64,000 bases of DNA, taken from contig NC_081339.1 in NCBI RefSeq assembly GCF_022539665.2, forward strand, positions 1,674,001 to 1,738,000. The letters are read 5' to 3'. The position numbers and the translations under genes were made by a program. Below, in pieces: positions 47,268-58,859 of this stretch (within the stretch, counting starts at the first letter, position 1; each line of letters opens with the position of its first letter). The notes under the pieces are model-generated. The model was not told the origin of the DNA, did no database searches, and was given only the letters and a program-made list of their open reading frames with translations. The DNA comes from Daphnia carinata (Eukaryota; Arthropoda; Branchiopoda; Diplostraca; Daphniidae).

Positions 47268-48975
47268 ATGTCGCCGATCCCATTCATGCTGTTGCTATGC
47301 CTTTACGGGTTACACCCGCAGGCATTTGAAACAACTGTATGCGACTGTTCGGAACCATCGAAGATGGGAATTTTACAATTCTCCGACGCTAATTGTCAAC
47401 CGATTGCGCCTGTTAACAAGGCCGTTACAGTGAAATATGGAGTTTATAGTGAAGAACGTGCCGCAGCTAAATTTCCCGGTTATCTTTGCGCCTGATGGAA
47501 GAATATACGCCGCATCACAATGAACTTTTTCGGTCAATTAGTGATTGTGCCGGATAAAATTTCAATTGATACTTCGGCCGCCGTGTGCAACGACATGATA
47601 AACCATAAACGATGTGATGATTATCGTATGACTTTTTCGGACGATAAATATGTTTTTGATCACGAACCTGAGATTTTTGGATATTGGTTGCAGACAATTG
47701 ATTCCGAAATTATAAATTGTGTTCTCGAAAAAATCCAACTTTTTCAAGAACAAGAAGACGGAGACTTTGCGACACCTATCGGAACGGCTTCTGCTAGCAC
47801 TGGAATTTTATCTCATAATCATTTAACATTGATTTGGGACAAAACCTACACTCAAAAAACCAAAATGAGTACTCGATTGGTTGAAGATGGAATAGGCTCA
47901 TTGGTTCGATTAGCGGCAGATGAATCAACTTTCAGATTACAAGACGATGCCAAACAACTTGATTTCCATTTAACTCCTATTAAACGCTGTGCCTCCCTGC
48001 AAAACGAATGCACCAATAGAACTTCGTCGTTTGAGATCATCGGCCAATCAAAACTCACCGTTTCAACGGCGGCCATCGTGGAAAATTTAACAGTGCCTTT
48101 GGAGACTCCGGAGCCATCTAGCGCCGAAAATTTAAACGTGCCCGCGAATATACAATATATTCGAGACCAACTTACGGATCATGAAAATTAATTGGCAAGA
48201 CAAATCAGACTAGTACAATGTGAAGCTCGCAAAGCCAAACATGAAAGGGCTGTTACAACTGCCCAATATAACGGATGATTAGCAGCTTCACAGCTAAATT
48301 TACCACAATGCGCTAAACTACAAGCCTTTGGAAAAACGGTTGTACTGATTCAATGTAAGGCTTTAAATGTTACATTTGAGACTGTACTGACATCTTGTGG
48401 ACCGCAACCGAAATTTCAAAATTCCACTATCAAGACGGATGCGAACTTGTGAAATATTTCCCTTGTTACTGGACCAACGGTTTTGTTAATTTTAATGACA
48501 AACCTTATGCGTACCGCAACGACACTTGGAAGCCAATAGAAGCTAATATTGTGTTACCCGAACATACTCTTGTGCATTCTTTCCGATATGAAAACGTCGA
48601 GTTCTTCGACTATGAACATCGAAGTAACCCGGCATATACCGACAATATGTTAAACCACATGAACATTATGGCCGATATAGCCGCCGCTATAAACGAACAT
48701 CCCCACCTGAGTTTACTTTACGCCACAAATACAGTGCATCAAGTGTTTTAGTGACATCGACTAGCGTTGGAACTTCTACATCTTGGTGGGACACAATCAC
48801 GAATTATTTCTTCATCGGCATATTATGTCTCTTGGTGCTACTCTTCTTACGCATATGTTACGCTTGCGGTCTTTTTACCTTCATCTGAGCTATATGCTGC
48901 CGCCCTTCCGATGATCCAAGACCTGCAGCTCCCGAATCGATCCCGATGCATCAACTCTGATTACGGGACGTAATC
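47268..48975 (+). pseudogene. Decayed envelope-like glycoprotein gene of an LTR element
   Basis: Consecutive fragments look like an envelope glycoprotein of the kind carried by arthropod LTR retrotransposons: a start with a signal-peptide-like leader followed by a cysteine-rich head, a long ectodomain, and near 48780-48880 a single hydrophobic membrane segment followed by a short cysteine-containing tail. It is not functional. The first frame stops with TGA near 47493 and reopens in the same frame. Further stops lie near 48191, 48280 and 48450, and the frame changes by 48395 and again after 48751. It lies directly upstream of an LTR. No gag or pol is visible, so the element is heavily deleted at its 5' side. 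Family assignment rests on overall architecture. Confidence 0.6.
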
Positions 48976-48990
48976 TCACGCCGCCGGGAG

Positions 48991-49732
48991 TGATGTAACG
49001 AAGCCGAATATATCACTTTAACTTTTTCTCGCTTTTGCTTCAGTAGTCAATATACAAGTCTGGACATGGCAATTGCAACACCATGTACGCAGCTCAGCTG
49101 ACCTAAATGCTCACCTGCAGCTGACTCACGCCGACGATACGCCCCAACATCACGCCACGTCGAACAGCATCTTCTAATTGGCTGCACGCGTGAGTTACAC
49201 AAGCTCCGCCCAATCACGCCACTTTTGCAAGACGCAAAGTTTCGTGATGAACTCAGCGTTTTGATGAAGATCAGACAAGTTGTTGCAGCCGTGCCGAATA
49301 GTTGCCTTAAGCCAATTTTCCCGCTTTATTTGAGTAGTATTGTGCCCCGCTTAATGTTACTTGACTAAACCTTTTTGAGTAAAAACTCGTCCTCGTCCTG
49401 AGTCTTTCGGACGTTGCTTGTCAATCTTTGCGTATCTGAACTCTTGCTGTGTACCGCTCGTGTGGGAGCTGAATTCCAGGTTCGCCTTGTGTCGTTTATC
49501 TTCCATTCTTCCAATCGTGAGTTCACGGTAAGACCCCAGTCTTTTTGTTCTTTCTTTTAACTTGTTTCTTGAATGTTTCTTCTTCTTCTTCTTTGTTCTT
49601 TGTCTTTTTAACTCTTATGTCTTGCCTATAATAAATACATACATCATTGTGGGTAAGACGCCTCGAGTTCAATTTACATTTATTTGTCTTAATCCGTAAA
49701 GTCCATCTTCCCACACGGGAAGATGTTTTACA
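48991..49732 (+). repeat. LTR (3') of the retroelement
   Basis: Begins TGATGTAACG (or TGTAACG three bases later) right after the envelope-like gene and ends at ...TGTTTTACA. It contains an AATAAA signal near 49630 and a terminal 9-bp hairpin (CATCTTCCC/GGGAAGATG). Its last 170 bases match, on the opposite strand, the sequence that begins at 63830. The exact left edge is uncertain. Confidence 0.7.
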
Positions 49733-50026
49733 GTAACATACCTGATCTCTTTCATACTAGGCAAGTAATCTAAATTTGCTGTACAATGTACAACAAAAAA
49801 CAAAGCAATAAAATAATTTTGTATAAAAAATTTACAAAATAGCATTTTGTTACAGCTATTTGGTTTTGTAAAGTGATACTAACTTACAACATAGTCCTGT
49901 GAAGTTGGTCACCGGGCATGACAAGCAATACATCTTCGATATAAACTGAAGCAGTCTGATTCAAGAATGCTTCTGTTGTCCAAACACACTGCATAGTGAC
50001 TGATGAAACAGCAGAAAATCAGCATG
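49733..50026. other. Short spacer between LTR and DNA transposon
   Basis: AT-rich; no gene seen. Confidence 0.4.
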
Positions 50027-51504
50027 CCCACATAGCACATCTCCGCCGTCGGATGTCCGATCCATGGCCGAGTGTCCGTGTCTTCTATGGGCTGGCCCAC
50101 GGATGTCCTTCGGCTAGTCAGGTTGGATGTCCGATGGATGTGCAAAAATTATGTCCTAACAACATCTCTCGAGCAGACAAGAAGATCTTCAACAAATTTT
50201 TTTGAATATATTGAAAATAAAAATATTTTTAATAAATTTTTACTAAGTAGTTGCATTTAACTCTAGAACCGTACATACATGGTATTTAGAAAAATAAAAA
50301 ATAACATTCCAACATTAAAATCGTTTATTTTGAAATAAAGCTTTGGACCAGCTTGTATTGAAAACCATAATGAGAGGACATAAGCAGTAAGAAATCTTTC
50401 AATTTTTAAAAAAGATGAATTTATCTTCATCCTCATCACTCGATCTGGATGTGAAAGTGTAGCAATGGAATTTCATTATTTCCATGGATTTCCATCGTCC
50501 CTGATGGCCTGGTCCTGTGTGTTGTTGATTCTTCTAGAATAACACCCAATCACCTGTTGCCAATCCAAGTTGCTGTGATCTTGATCTGCAGTTAACGGAA
50601 CACTCCATAGTGTAGCTCTGCCCAGATGACTACAATAGAAACACACTGTTCCCTACAGCATAAAATAAATCATTTTTAAAAGATTGCTTTTAACGAAGAA
50701 GTTTTAAAAGTACCACAATAAATTTCATTCTTCCAGCAGGAGTGAGATCCACACGAAAATTTCACCTGTCGACTGACGTGTAACGAAATCTAAACTGCTA
50801 CGTCCCCTTTAACTACTTCTAAGGTGAAAGAAGAAAAGGAATGACGTAAATTCGCCAACGCGAACGCGTTGGCGTTCCGATGCGAATGTTGACCTGCTCT
50901 TAAATTGTCCTACATAAAAAAGAGTGGTGAGAAACTTGATTGGCGTCATTCATACCAGCCTTCAATTAAAGACAAATGATAATCTTACCTTAAAACAGTC
51001 AGTTTTAGAAATAAAATAAAGCAGATCCGTTTTGTATATGTATGCGTCTGGCGTCTTGCATCTGGCGTAAACAATAATGGCCGCCTTTTTCCCCTATATA
51101 TTAAATCAGCATTGTCAGATAACTTAAATGGCAGTGATATGTTCCAGCAGTTTATTAAATTTAAATTTACTTGAAATTACTATTTAATATGTAACGTAAA
51201 AACATCAACTTAAATTTCAACAGTGTTTTTATATAAGATAACTGTTTTATTAATAATAATTATTTGATAAGCAATTTTTTGAGAAGATACCATTTACCTG
51301 TGTTTAGGGAATGAACACCAAAAGCAAAAAAAATGGTAGTTCCGACTTCTTTCGCATGGGGATCTGGCGATTCAGGCATTCGCTTGGTAGCTGCCTTTGA
51401 GTCATGTGCTTTGTATGGTGTTGTGTGAATTTTTTGAAAATTAGCAGAACTTGGATTTTAAAGTGTGCATGAAAGACTTGTGAAACGTGTTCGTCGCGCT
51501 GCCG

Positions 51505-51655
51505 AGCTGCCTTGCCGTACCCGCCCAGCTACCCAGCTGCCTTGCCGTACCCGCCCAGTTGGCTTACCGAACCTGCCCAGTTGGCTTACCGGTCCTGCCC
51601 AGCTGCCTTGCCGTACCCGCCCAGTTGGCTTACCGGTCCTGCCCAGCTGCCTGGC
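51505..51655. repeat. 21-bp tandem repeat, about seven copies
   Basis: Units like AGCTGCCTTGCCGTACCCGCC and AGTTGGCTTACCGGTCCTGCC alternate without a break. GC-rich in an AT-rich element, and open in all three forward frames. It lies about 300 bp upstream of the transposase start, within its probable leader. Confidence 0.85.
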
Positions 51656-51944
51656 TCTTCCAGCTCCCCTGCTGCCATCATTCTGTGGATAAATGGATTC
51701 CCAAAACGTAAGTTAATCTGAACCGGAATTTACCTTTTCAATATATTTTTCCATTTGAATTCCCGATTCCTTTTTTTACAATCGCCTCTTTAAGTTCTGC
51801 TATTTCAGTTATTCCATTCCGTCGTCGCAAAATTTATTTATCTCGCAATTGGAGCTTTTTTTGCAGGATATTTATTTTCCTTGTCCAAGTTTATACTTTC
51901 TTATAGCCATTTTTTCTAACGCAAACTTTTTGGTGTTTTCCGTT

Positions 51945-54074
51945 ATGAGTAACAATGGAATTTTACCGAGCTCTCGAACAAAGAGGCGTCGGATTCAAAA
52001 AGATTTACAACAACTTCGTTTAAGTTTACTTAATGTTGAGGATATTGAAGTAGTAAGGGAGTCGTCGGACGAAGAGCGTTTTCCAAATGGCAATAATGGC
52101 ATAGATTTTGCTGAGGAAGAACACGCTGAAAATCTTTTCAGTGGTTTCGACGACGAGGTGTTAGCTTCTACTGAAGACGCATTTTCTATCGATAGCGATG
52201 TTTTTCCGGTTTCTTCTGAATCAGAATCTGAATCTGAATCGACAGTTGACAGGGAAGATGGTGCACAACCTGATGAAAGTGATTACGATGAGGAACACAA
52301 CGGGTCGCATAATTTACGCCATTTGCTTGCTTTATGGGCAGTAACAGGGGGGGTTCATCAAAACGCAATTGATGCATTGCTAGCCATACTCCGTTTATTT
52401 CAATGGGGATTAGATTTACCAAAAACCTGCCGAACCCTTCTGAAAACGCCTCGCAATGTCAACGTAAAATCACTTTCTCCCGGCAAGTATTACCACCATG
52501 GAATTTTAAAAGGTCTGGAATCAATTTTAAACGTTATGCCGGCTTGTAGTGCTCTTGATCACGTCGACATTTTTGTTAATATTGATGGTCCTCCCATTTC
52601 CAAAAGCAGCGATGGACAGTTTTGGCCAATTTTAGGGATCATCACCAATGCTAAATCTAGAAAAGTATTTCTTATTGGACTTTACCATGGTGATGCCAAA
52701 CCTGATTCCACAGAAGAATACCTTACAGACTTTATTTTGGAAGCTAAGGCTTTAAGTGAAAGTGGTTTTATTTTTCATGGCCGGCGCTTATCATTCAGAA
52801 TATCCGCATTCATATGCGACGCGCCTGCGCGTTCGTTCATTTTGAATACTAAAGGCCACACAGGTTATTTCGGTTGTGGGAGATGTATCCAACAAGGGGA
52901 ATTTGAAGGTAGGGTAGTTTTCTTGGAAAGAAATTCGACTCTAAGAACTGATTACTCCTTTAGAAACCGCATTTATGAGGAGCATCACCATGGTGATAGT
53001 ATTCTTGAGAACTTAGATTACCTTGATATGGCGAGGGATTTCCCAGGTGATCCAATGCACTTAATTGATTTAGGGGTGACGAGAAAGCTTTTATTGACGT
53101 GGATTAGAGGTCCACTCCCAAGAAGACTTCACAAAAGTTTAATAGACTCCATGAGCTCCCGCCTGGAAACTATAAGCAAATTTATTCCAAGAGAATTCGC
53201 ACGGCGTACGAGATCATTGAAGTTTGTTGATCGCTTCAAGGCTACAGAATTTGGATTATTTAATAGCTGTGTTGGTCCTGTGGTTCTTTTGGGGATTTTG
53301 CCCAATCGATTGTATAATAACTTTATCGTTTTTCATGTTGCAGTGCGAATTCTGTCATCATTCGCGTATTGCATAACGCACAATGATTATGCAAGGGAAT
53401 TATTAGATTTATTTGTTAGGGAGTGTGAATCAATTTATGGCACATACTTCTTGTCCTTCAATGTCCATTCTTTGATTCACACTTGTGATGATGTTTTGCG
53501 TTTTGGTGCTTTGCCAAACTATTCAGCCTACGCTTTCGAAAATTATCTTTTTTCTTTAAAGAATCTTTTGCGCAAGTCCAATCAGGCATTGCAACAGGTA
53601 GTTAAACGTATTCTGGAAATAGGACAATTCCAGAATGCGTGTTACAATGCAAAATCATCTGAAACTGGACGTTTTTTTAAACAACATCATAGTGGTCCTT
53701 TAATTCCCCACCTCGTATTTTCCAAGCAATTTAAGGAAATGCAATTGGGTCCCTGGTTTCTAAGTTGTAAGGGACCTGATCATTGTGTTTATCTTGATTC
53801 TTTTATTGTTTTGGTCGAAAACATCATTCGCGGCAAGAATGGTGATTTCATTATTGGCAGGCGTTTTCAAGTAAAACGTTCACTCTTCTCTTATCCTCTA
53901 CCGTCGTCGTCGTACGAAATATATACGGTGGGAGCTATATCAGAATTACTTGAAGCGTGGCCAGTGGCTGAAATTAAATGCAAGGCGGTCATGTTGCCAA
54001 CTTTTTCGGAAAACAGTTGCGCAATGGACGGTACGTTTTCGGTTTTTCCTCTTTTGATGGAGGCACACACTTAG
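51945..54074 (+). CDS. Transposase (CACTA/Transposase_21-like), 709 aa
   Basis: An intact single-exon frame. The frame is open upstream of the chosen ATG (MSNNGILPSSRTKRRRIQKD), but this is the first ATG there that begins a basic, nuclear-type N-terminus. An acidic Ser/Glu-rich segment follows. Core blocks typical of this transposase group: VNIDGPPISKSSDGQFWPIL, FICDAPARSFILNTKGHTG with a CGRC knuckle, DFPGDPMHLIDLGVTRKLLL and SFNVHSLIHTCDDVLRFG followed by AYAFENYLFSLK. The aspartates of the first two blocks and the glutamate of FEN are candidates for DDE catalytic residues, by analogy. No stop or frameshift is seen, so the copy may be recently active. Confidence 0.85.
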   Translation: MSNNGILPSSRTKRRRIQKDLQQLRLSLLNVEDIEVVRESSDEERFPNGNNGIDFAEEEHAENLFSGFDDEVLASTEDAFSIDSDVFPVSSESESESESTVDREDGAQPDESDYDEEHNGSHNLRHLLALWAVTGGVHQNAIDALLAILRLFQWGLDLPKTCRTLLKTPRNVNVKSLSPGKYYHHGILKGLESILNVMPACSALDHVDIFVNIDGPPISKSSDGQFWPILGIITNAKSRKVFLIGLYHGDAKPDSTEEYLTDFILEAKALSESGFIFHGRRLSFRISAFICDAPARSFILNTKGHTGYFGCGRCIQQGEFEGRVVFLERNSTLRTDYSFRNRIYEEHHHGDSILENLDYLDMARDFPGDPMHLIDLGVTRKLLLTWIRGPLPRRLHKSLIDSMSSRLETISKFIPREFARRTRSLKFVDRFKATEFGLFNSCVGPVVLLGILPNRLYNNFIVFHVAVRILSSFAYCITHNDYARELLDLFVRECESIYGTYFLSFNVHSLIHTCDDVLRFGALPNYSAYAFENYLFSLKNLLRKSNQALQQVVKRILEIGQFQNACYNAKSSETGRFFKQHHSGPLIPHLVFSKQFKEMQLGPWFLSCKGPDHCVYLDSFIVLVENIIRGKNGDFIIGRRFQVKRSLFSYPLPSSSYEIYTVGAISELLEAWPVAEIKCKAVMLPTFSENSCAMDGTFSVFPLLMEAHT

Positions 54075-54360
54075 GGAGTGAAGCAATTGGGGTGAAGGGG
54101 GGAGTAATGAACTTTATTCTGATTTTACTTTTCTTTTATTTAGTCTAAACTTTTTTATTTTTCCTTTTTTATTGCGCAATACTCTCTAATTAGACCGGTG
54201 TAACGATACACATCCACTAGGAGTAGAATAAATGTACGATGTTGCAAAAAATAGGGGTGGTGCTATAAGCTGGTGAGCTACACCGTCTTTTTTTTGTTTT
54301 GTTTTTTATTGTGGAATAGCACCATTTCTTATTATTGGAAGGGCCGGACGACGATCCGTA

Positions 54361-55918
54361 GGTGCAATCAGTTCCTATTTCATGGTACGACAATGGATTC
54401 TGCTGGTGGCCTCCTAAGTCCAAGTCTAAGGATGTGTCCCGCTTTATAAACTTAGGCTACGAACCTAACAAGAAAACTTGGGAGTCTTATCCAGCTAGGG
54501 TCAGGAAAACCTACGGTATTTTTTTATATTTTTTATCTCTACTTTTCGTTAATTTTGATAAAAATTAGCAACATATGCTGAAGCTAGAAGACATGAAAAT
54601 AAAGTAGTACAAAATGAGGACATCGCAACAACAGAAGATGAAAAGGGCAGGAGAATCAGGAGAACTAGGAAGATCAAACTCCCGTTCGACAACAGTGTTT
54701 CCCCTCCCCCTTCGAAGGGCAAACAGTTGAAGTCAAGATATAGGGAAATTGTGTCTTCTTCGGATGACGACAGTTGTCCTATTCCTCCAGTTCCTCCACG
54801 TAAAATAATTTTAAGTAGGTTTATTAATCTTTACTTTCAATCAATTCTGCGTTAATTCAATGTATTATTTTTTTTAGATAGATTGAGCGTTGCTGGAAGC
54901 CCGGCCAATAAAAGTGGGAATGGTGGGAATGCACTACCAACGTGCTCCGAGCTTATGCTTCCCCATTCAAATCCCGATGCGCAATCAGATGATAGTATTG
55001 ACCATTATTCACCTGCAGGTAATATTTCGTTTGACTTATAGTAATTTTATTAATAACAACTATTAATAATACACTGTTTTCCTTTTCAAATGAAAGGCAC
55101 ATCCAAGTCCATTACATGTACAGCTCCACCTGTTTCTGTAGTTCCAATAAGAAGCTCCACTACGACTAAAAGGAGTAGCTTTGTCGAGATCAGAAATGGA
55201 GGTAAGCTTTAAAGTTTAGATTTTTATTAATTTCATTTACATATTTTTAATATACTTTTAGAATCCCGCGACGAGTTTCTTCAGCGTGGCATTATAACAA
55301 TTGGCCATGGCACACGCGACAACAACGCCATCAGTGCAGCTTTACTGGAACGTCTCGATCGTATTGAGACTGCGTTTGTCGCCATGAGAAAGTCAGATGG
55401 AGATGCCGACGAGGATTTCATGCAAATGCTGCCCCTCAACTCTATGGATGATTTTTACATATTCAACGACGATTTGAAAAGCAAATCAATGTCACAACGT
55501 TTGGTAATTTTTTTAAATTATTAAAATTTGAATTAAATTAAACTTCAGGTGTTGTCTGTTTGTTTGTTTTTAAAATGTTTTCTAGAAAACCCACCTGATC
55601 GCAATAGGGGGAAACACCCCAAGAACAATTGTTAGATCGATCGCCCGGCGGCTTATGACCAACGAACTAGGCAAATCTTTCAGCTGGTTTGGACATCGTA
55701 ATAACAAAAAGCTAGCCGATACCAACATCGGAAAAGTGATAATTGGTATTTATTTTAAATATTCATGTTATCCGTTTCATTCGTTTATAATACGTATTGA
55801 TCTTTCAGCTGCATCGGTACGTAACACGCCATTGATTACAGAGGCAGATGTTAAATCAGCCATGATTGACATGCTGCGACACTGTAAAGACAAACCTCGC
55901 ACGGTCCCTGTCCTATGA
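54361..55918 (+). CDS. DUF4806-type accessory protein of the transposon
   Basis: Seven visible exons: 54361-54515, 54569-54814, 54878-55018, 55097-55201, 55262-55503, 55586-55745 and 55809-55918, all with GT/AG ends and compatible phases. The N-terminal piece (VPISWYDNGFCWWPPKSKS, then WESYPARVRKTYATYAEARR) and the C-terminal block (MLPLNSMDDFYIFNDDL, AIGGNTPRTIVRSIARRL, SFSWFGHRNNKKLADTNI) have the layout of DUF4806 proteins. Those are common in cnidarian and arthropod genomes, have no known function and often resemble transposon cargo. Ser/Thr-rich linkers lie between. The initiating exon upstream of 54361 was not identified; an ATG near 54231 is possible but does not join in phase. It starts about 290 bp after the transposase stop, inside the same inverted ends. 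Confidence 0.75.
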
Positions 55919-56472
55919 GTCCCATCATCATTCCATTCATCATCATTCACAAAGAAAAAAATTGTTTTTTTTTATGTTTCTCGTCTATATTCACAGTCAG
56001 TCACAGTCACACAGATACAGTCAGCCCGAACAATGTTGAAGCAATGTTTTGTTTTTGTTTTTGTAGTCAGACAAATGATTTCTTTATGAATCTGTTTTCC
56101 TTTTTTTGTTTTTGATCTGCATATGGTTGTGCAACACAAGGTTTCTCATGTTCATTAATCTGGTCATGTTTCAATACAAAGATCAAAAAATAACAACAGT
56201 CTTTTCTATTTCACGATTTTATTTTATTAATCAATAAAACGAATGAATATGCAGATATCCCTTACATGTCAAAATTATAGCCGTAAGAAGTCCGGTCAGA
56301 TATCCTTCGGATGTCTGACGGCGCTGTTTTGGGCGGTCAAAACCAACAAAAAAAACATCCGTCGGACATCCAAATCGGATTTCGGGCTGTCCGACGGATG
56401 TCAACAGGATGTACCTTATATCCGACCTCGACATCTAGCGGACATCCCACGGCCAGACTTGTGCTATGTGGG

Positions 56473-56978
56473 TGTAGATTAACTGATTTTCCAGAAATAA
56501 GTACTTTAGACGTTTGGAATTCGGACCAACTGTTTTTGCTGTTCACATATTTCAAAATATTGAGCACGTACTTAAGGCAGAACAGCACAGAATTTTTTCC
56601 AGTTTTGCAAACATACCATCACAGCATCTATGAGGGACGGAGAGGTTAAAAGTTTTCTTTCTTTAAAAATCAATTTATTTCATAACATACCGTGATAAGC
56701 TCTTCTTTTGTAATGGGCAGCCCTCTCTAAGTACTTGCATAAATATTGTTTCAATACTAGGAACAGCTGAAAAAAGCGGTTGTTATAAAAAAAAAGTATT
56801 AGTACCACTAGCAAGAATGTAAACATAAAGACTTGTTAGGGACAATATCTACAATAGGTACTAATGACAGATGGGGTGAAACCACAGTATGACGAAATAT
56901 CCTGACGACGTATGGGAGGGATAGAGACAGTGGTACCCCCCGACATACGTACCTAGAGATTTCGACAGACGTACCCCA
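56473..56978. other. Spacer between the two transposons
   Basis: No gene seen. The last 50 bases already contain degenerate ACGTACC units like those of the next element. Confidence 0.4.
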
Positions 56979-57165
56979 AAAAACGACAAACCTACCCCAA
57001 CAGACCTACCCTTACAAAAATTGGAAAAACATCTCCCGTCAAACCTACCCCGACATATGTACCTAATAAAAAACTTAAAAACGCTCCCGTCACAGCAACC
57101 CCTTTAGAAATTTATTTTTAAAATTCCGTCTTATCTATCCATTTGTTTAACTGAGACCGACAAAC

Positions 57166-57402
57166 CTACCCCTTCGCTTAACACTGATCGACATACATAC
57201 CCTTTCGATTAATACATTCGGACACACCTACCCTTTTTATTAGTATAGTCCGACATACCTACCCCTTTGATTGATACTGTCCGACATACCTACCCGTTCG
57301 ATTAATACAGTCCGACAAATCTACCCTTTTGATTAATACAGTCCGACACACCTACCCCTTTGATTGATAGAGCCCGACGCACCTACCCCTTTGTTACAGG
57401 AC
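57166..57402. repeat. Left 31-bp minisatellite array, about eight units
   Basis: Units of the form CGACATACCTACCCCTTTGA plus TTGATACTGTC follow one another head to tail with a few substitutions each. Confidence 0.92.
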
Positions 57403-58159
57403 TTTTTAAAATGAATTTAAACTGGCTTCAGTCTACCTCTGATAAGCAACATCCATTTTTAATCATCTTTTTGCTCGTAAGATAAGATAAGGAAACAAGA
57501 TGATTTCGCTTACCCTATTGGTTTCATTATTTTATTAGCTGTAATATTTTTATAATCCTATGAAGTAGATTACAAAATATTCAATGGAGATTTTATCCTG
57601 CCTAGTTTTTATTTTGGCCACCGTCTCCAAACTGCAATTAATTGCTTCGAAACATTTAATATTAATGACCTAATTTTTCTGTTTCTATACATACCAAATT
57701 ACTCCGTTTCCATAAATAAGCTGAAGTCTAAACTCTAAGCGGAACTGGGAAACCTGATAGAAAGGACTGTTTTGTTTTGTATGCTATATGAATTAAACTT
57801 AGTAATAACCTACACGAAACGGAAGAGACAAATAAGGTGGAGGAGGTGGTGGGGAGTCGAATGTTTGTTTCCCTTTCCTGGTAAGACTTCTTTTATTCCT
57901 TTCTGAATCTGTTGCCGAAATATGTTCCATCTCTAAAGCTGATTTGCATTACGCCTTTTTTCTCTGTATTATCTGAACGAAGAATTATATTGACAAAATC
58001 CATAACGAATGTCAACCATGAAATGAGTACTGTTGCAACCCATCGGTCGTCGTTGCTTTCGTAAAATTAGAAATTTCTCGATCATCCAGAATTTTTTTTT
58101 TACTGCATTCCGCCCAACCATGTTTCCATTATTGCCAAAGAAAAAATTCGCCACTTAAT

Positions 58160-58270
58160 TTTAACGGACCAACTATCCCACCAGGGGATTGAACCCTAGG
58201 TGGGTTTGTCGAAAAGTGTCGTATCCCAGTTTGCTACATAGTATCCTACTCTTCTACGGGATCCGTTAAC
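58160..58270. repeat. Small inverted-ended, tRNA-like sequence
   Basis: Starts TTAACGGACC and ends GGATCCGTTAA; on the minus strand a five-pair T-arm (CTAGGGTTCAATCCCCTG) is present but no A box. Probably a tRNA-derived repeat remnant. Confidence 0.3.
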
Positions 58271-58859
58271 AAAGTTTCTAGACTGTACGATGTCGCATGC
58301 TTATGTGTTATTAAGTGTTCCGCACAATTTTTTTTCGATTTGATTGACTATTAAGCACACAACGTTGGTTTTACCCCATTCATTTGCGGAATCCTATACC
58401 TCATTATTGCCGAATCCAAATCATTGTGCGTAGCACGTTCCATCCGGTTGAGTGTAAAACTGACAACATATCGCAGTGCCTCTTGCGGAAAAAAAGAAAG
58501 AATTAAATGGCAAGAATGAAAAATTTAATGAGTTCCGCGTGGCGTTAGATGGGTGCTGGGCAATGATCCCTCGAATTAATTTTGATTCCAATAAAATTTT
58601 GATTCGAATTAGCGATTTCAATTAATTTTGCTTGATTTACTATTTTCTATTTCCCCCCGAATTTGGTTTGGTTTTTTCAATTCTGATTATAGGGTTTAAA
58701 AAAAATAGATTGAAATTAATTATTTTTATTAGTTATTTTTGAAACCATGGAAACGCTTAATAATAATGAGGGCTACGTCACAAAGCTGTTTGTCTACTCA
58801 GTTAAATAGCAGACGAATTAGAATTTCCAAACGTGCTACCTTTGTACTCTGAACCATGT

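Larger units (their letters stand above)
50027..56472 (+). mobile_element. Two-gene DNA transposon, 6446 bp
   Basis: Perfect 13-bp terminal inverted repeats: CCCACATAGCACA at 50027-50039 and TGTGCTATGTGGG at 56460-56472, flanked by the dinucleotide TG on both sides (2-bp target duplication). Inside both ends, GGATGTCCG / CGGACATCC is repeated several times. Two genes in the same orientation fill the element: a transposase (51945-54074) and a spliced DUF4806-type protein (54361-55918). The transposase type and short duplication suggest a CACTA/EnSpm-related animal family, but TIRs do not start CACTA. Confidence 0.85.

Noticed and set aside
49909-50145. 79-codon minus-strand cysteine-containing frame across the left end of the two-gene transposon
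   Set aside because: It crosses the transposon boundary, so it cannot be an old host gene, and no motif is visible.
51465-51721. Three overlapping forward frames of 69-75 codons with Pro/Leu/Cys repeats
   Set aside because: They are the three readings of the 21-bp tandem repeat, not separate genes.
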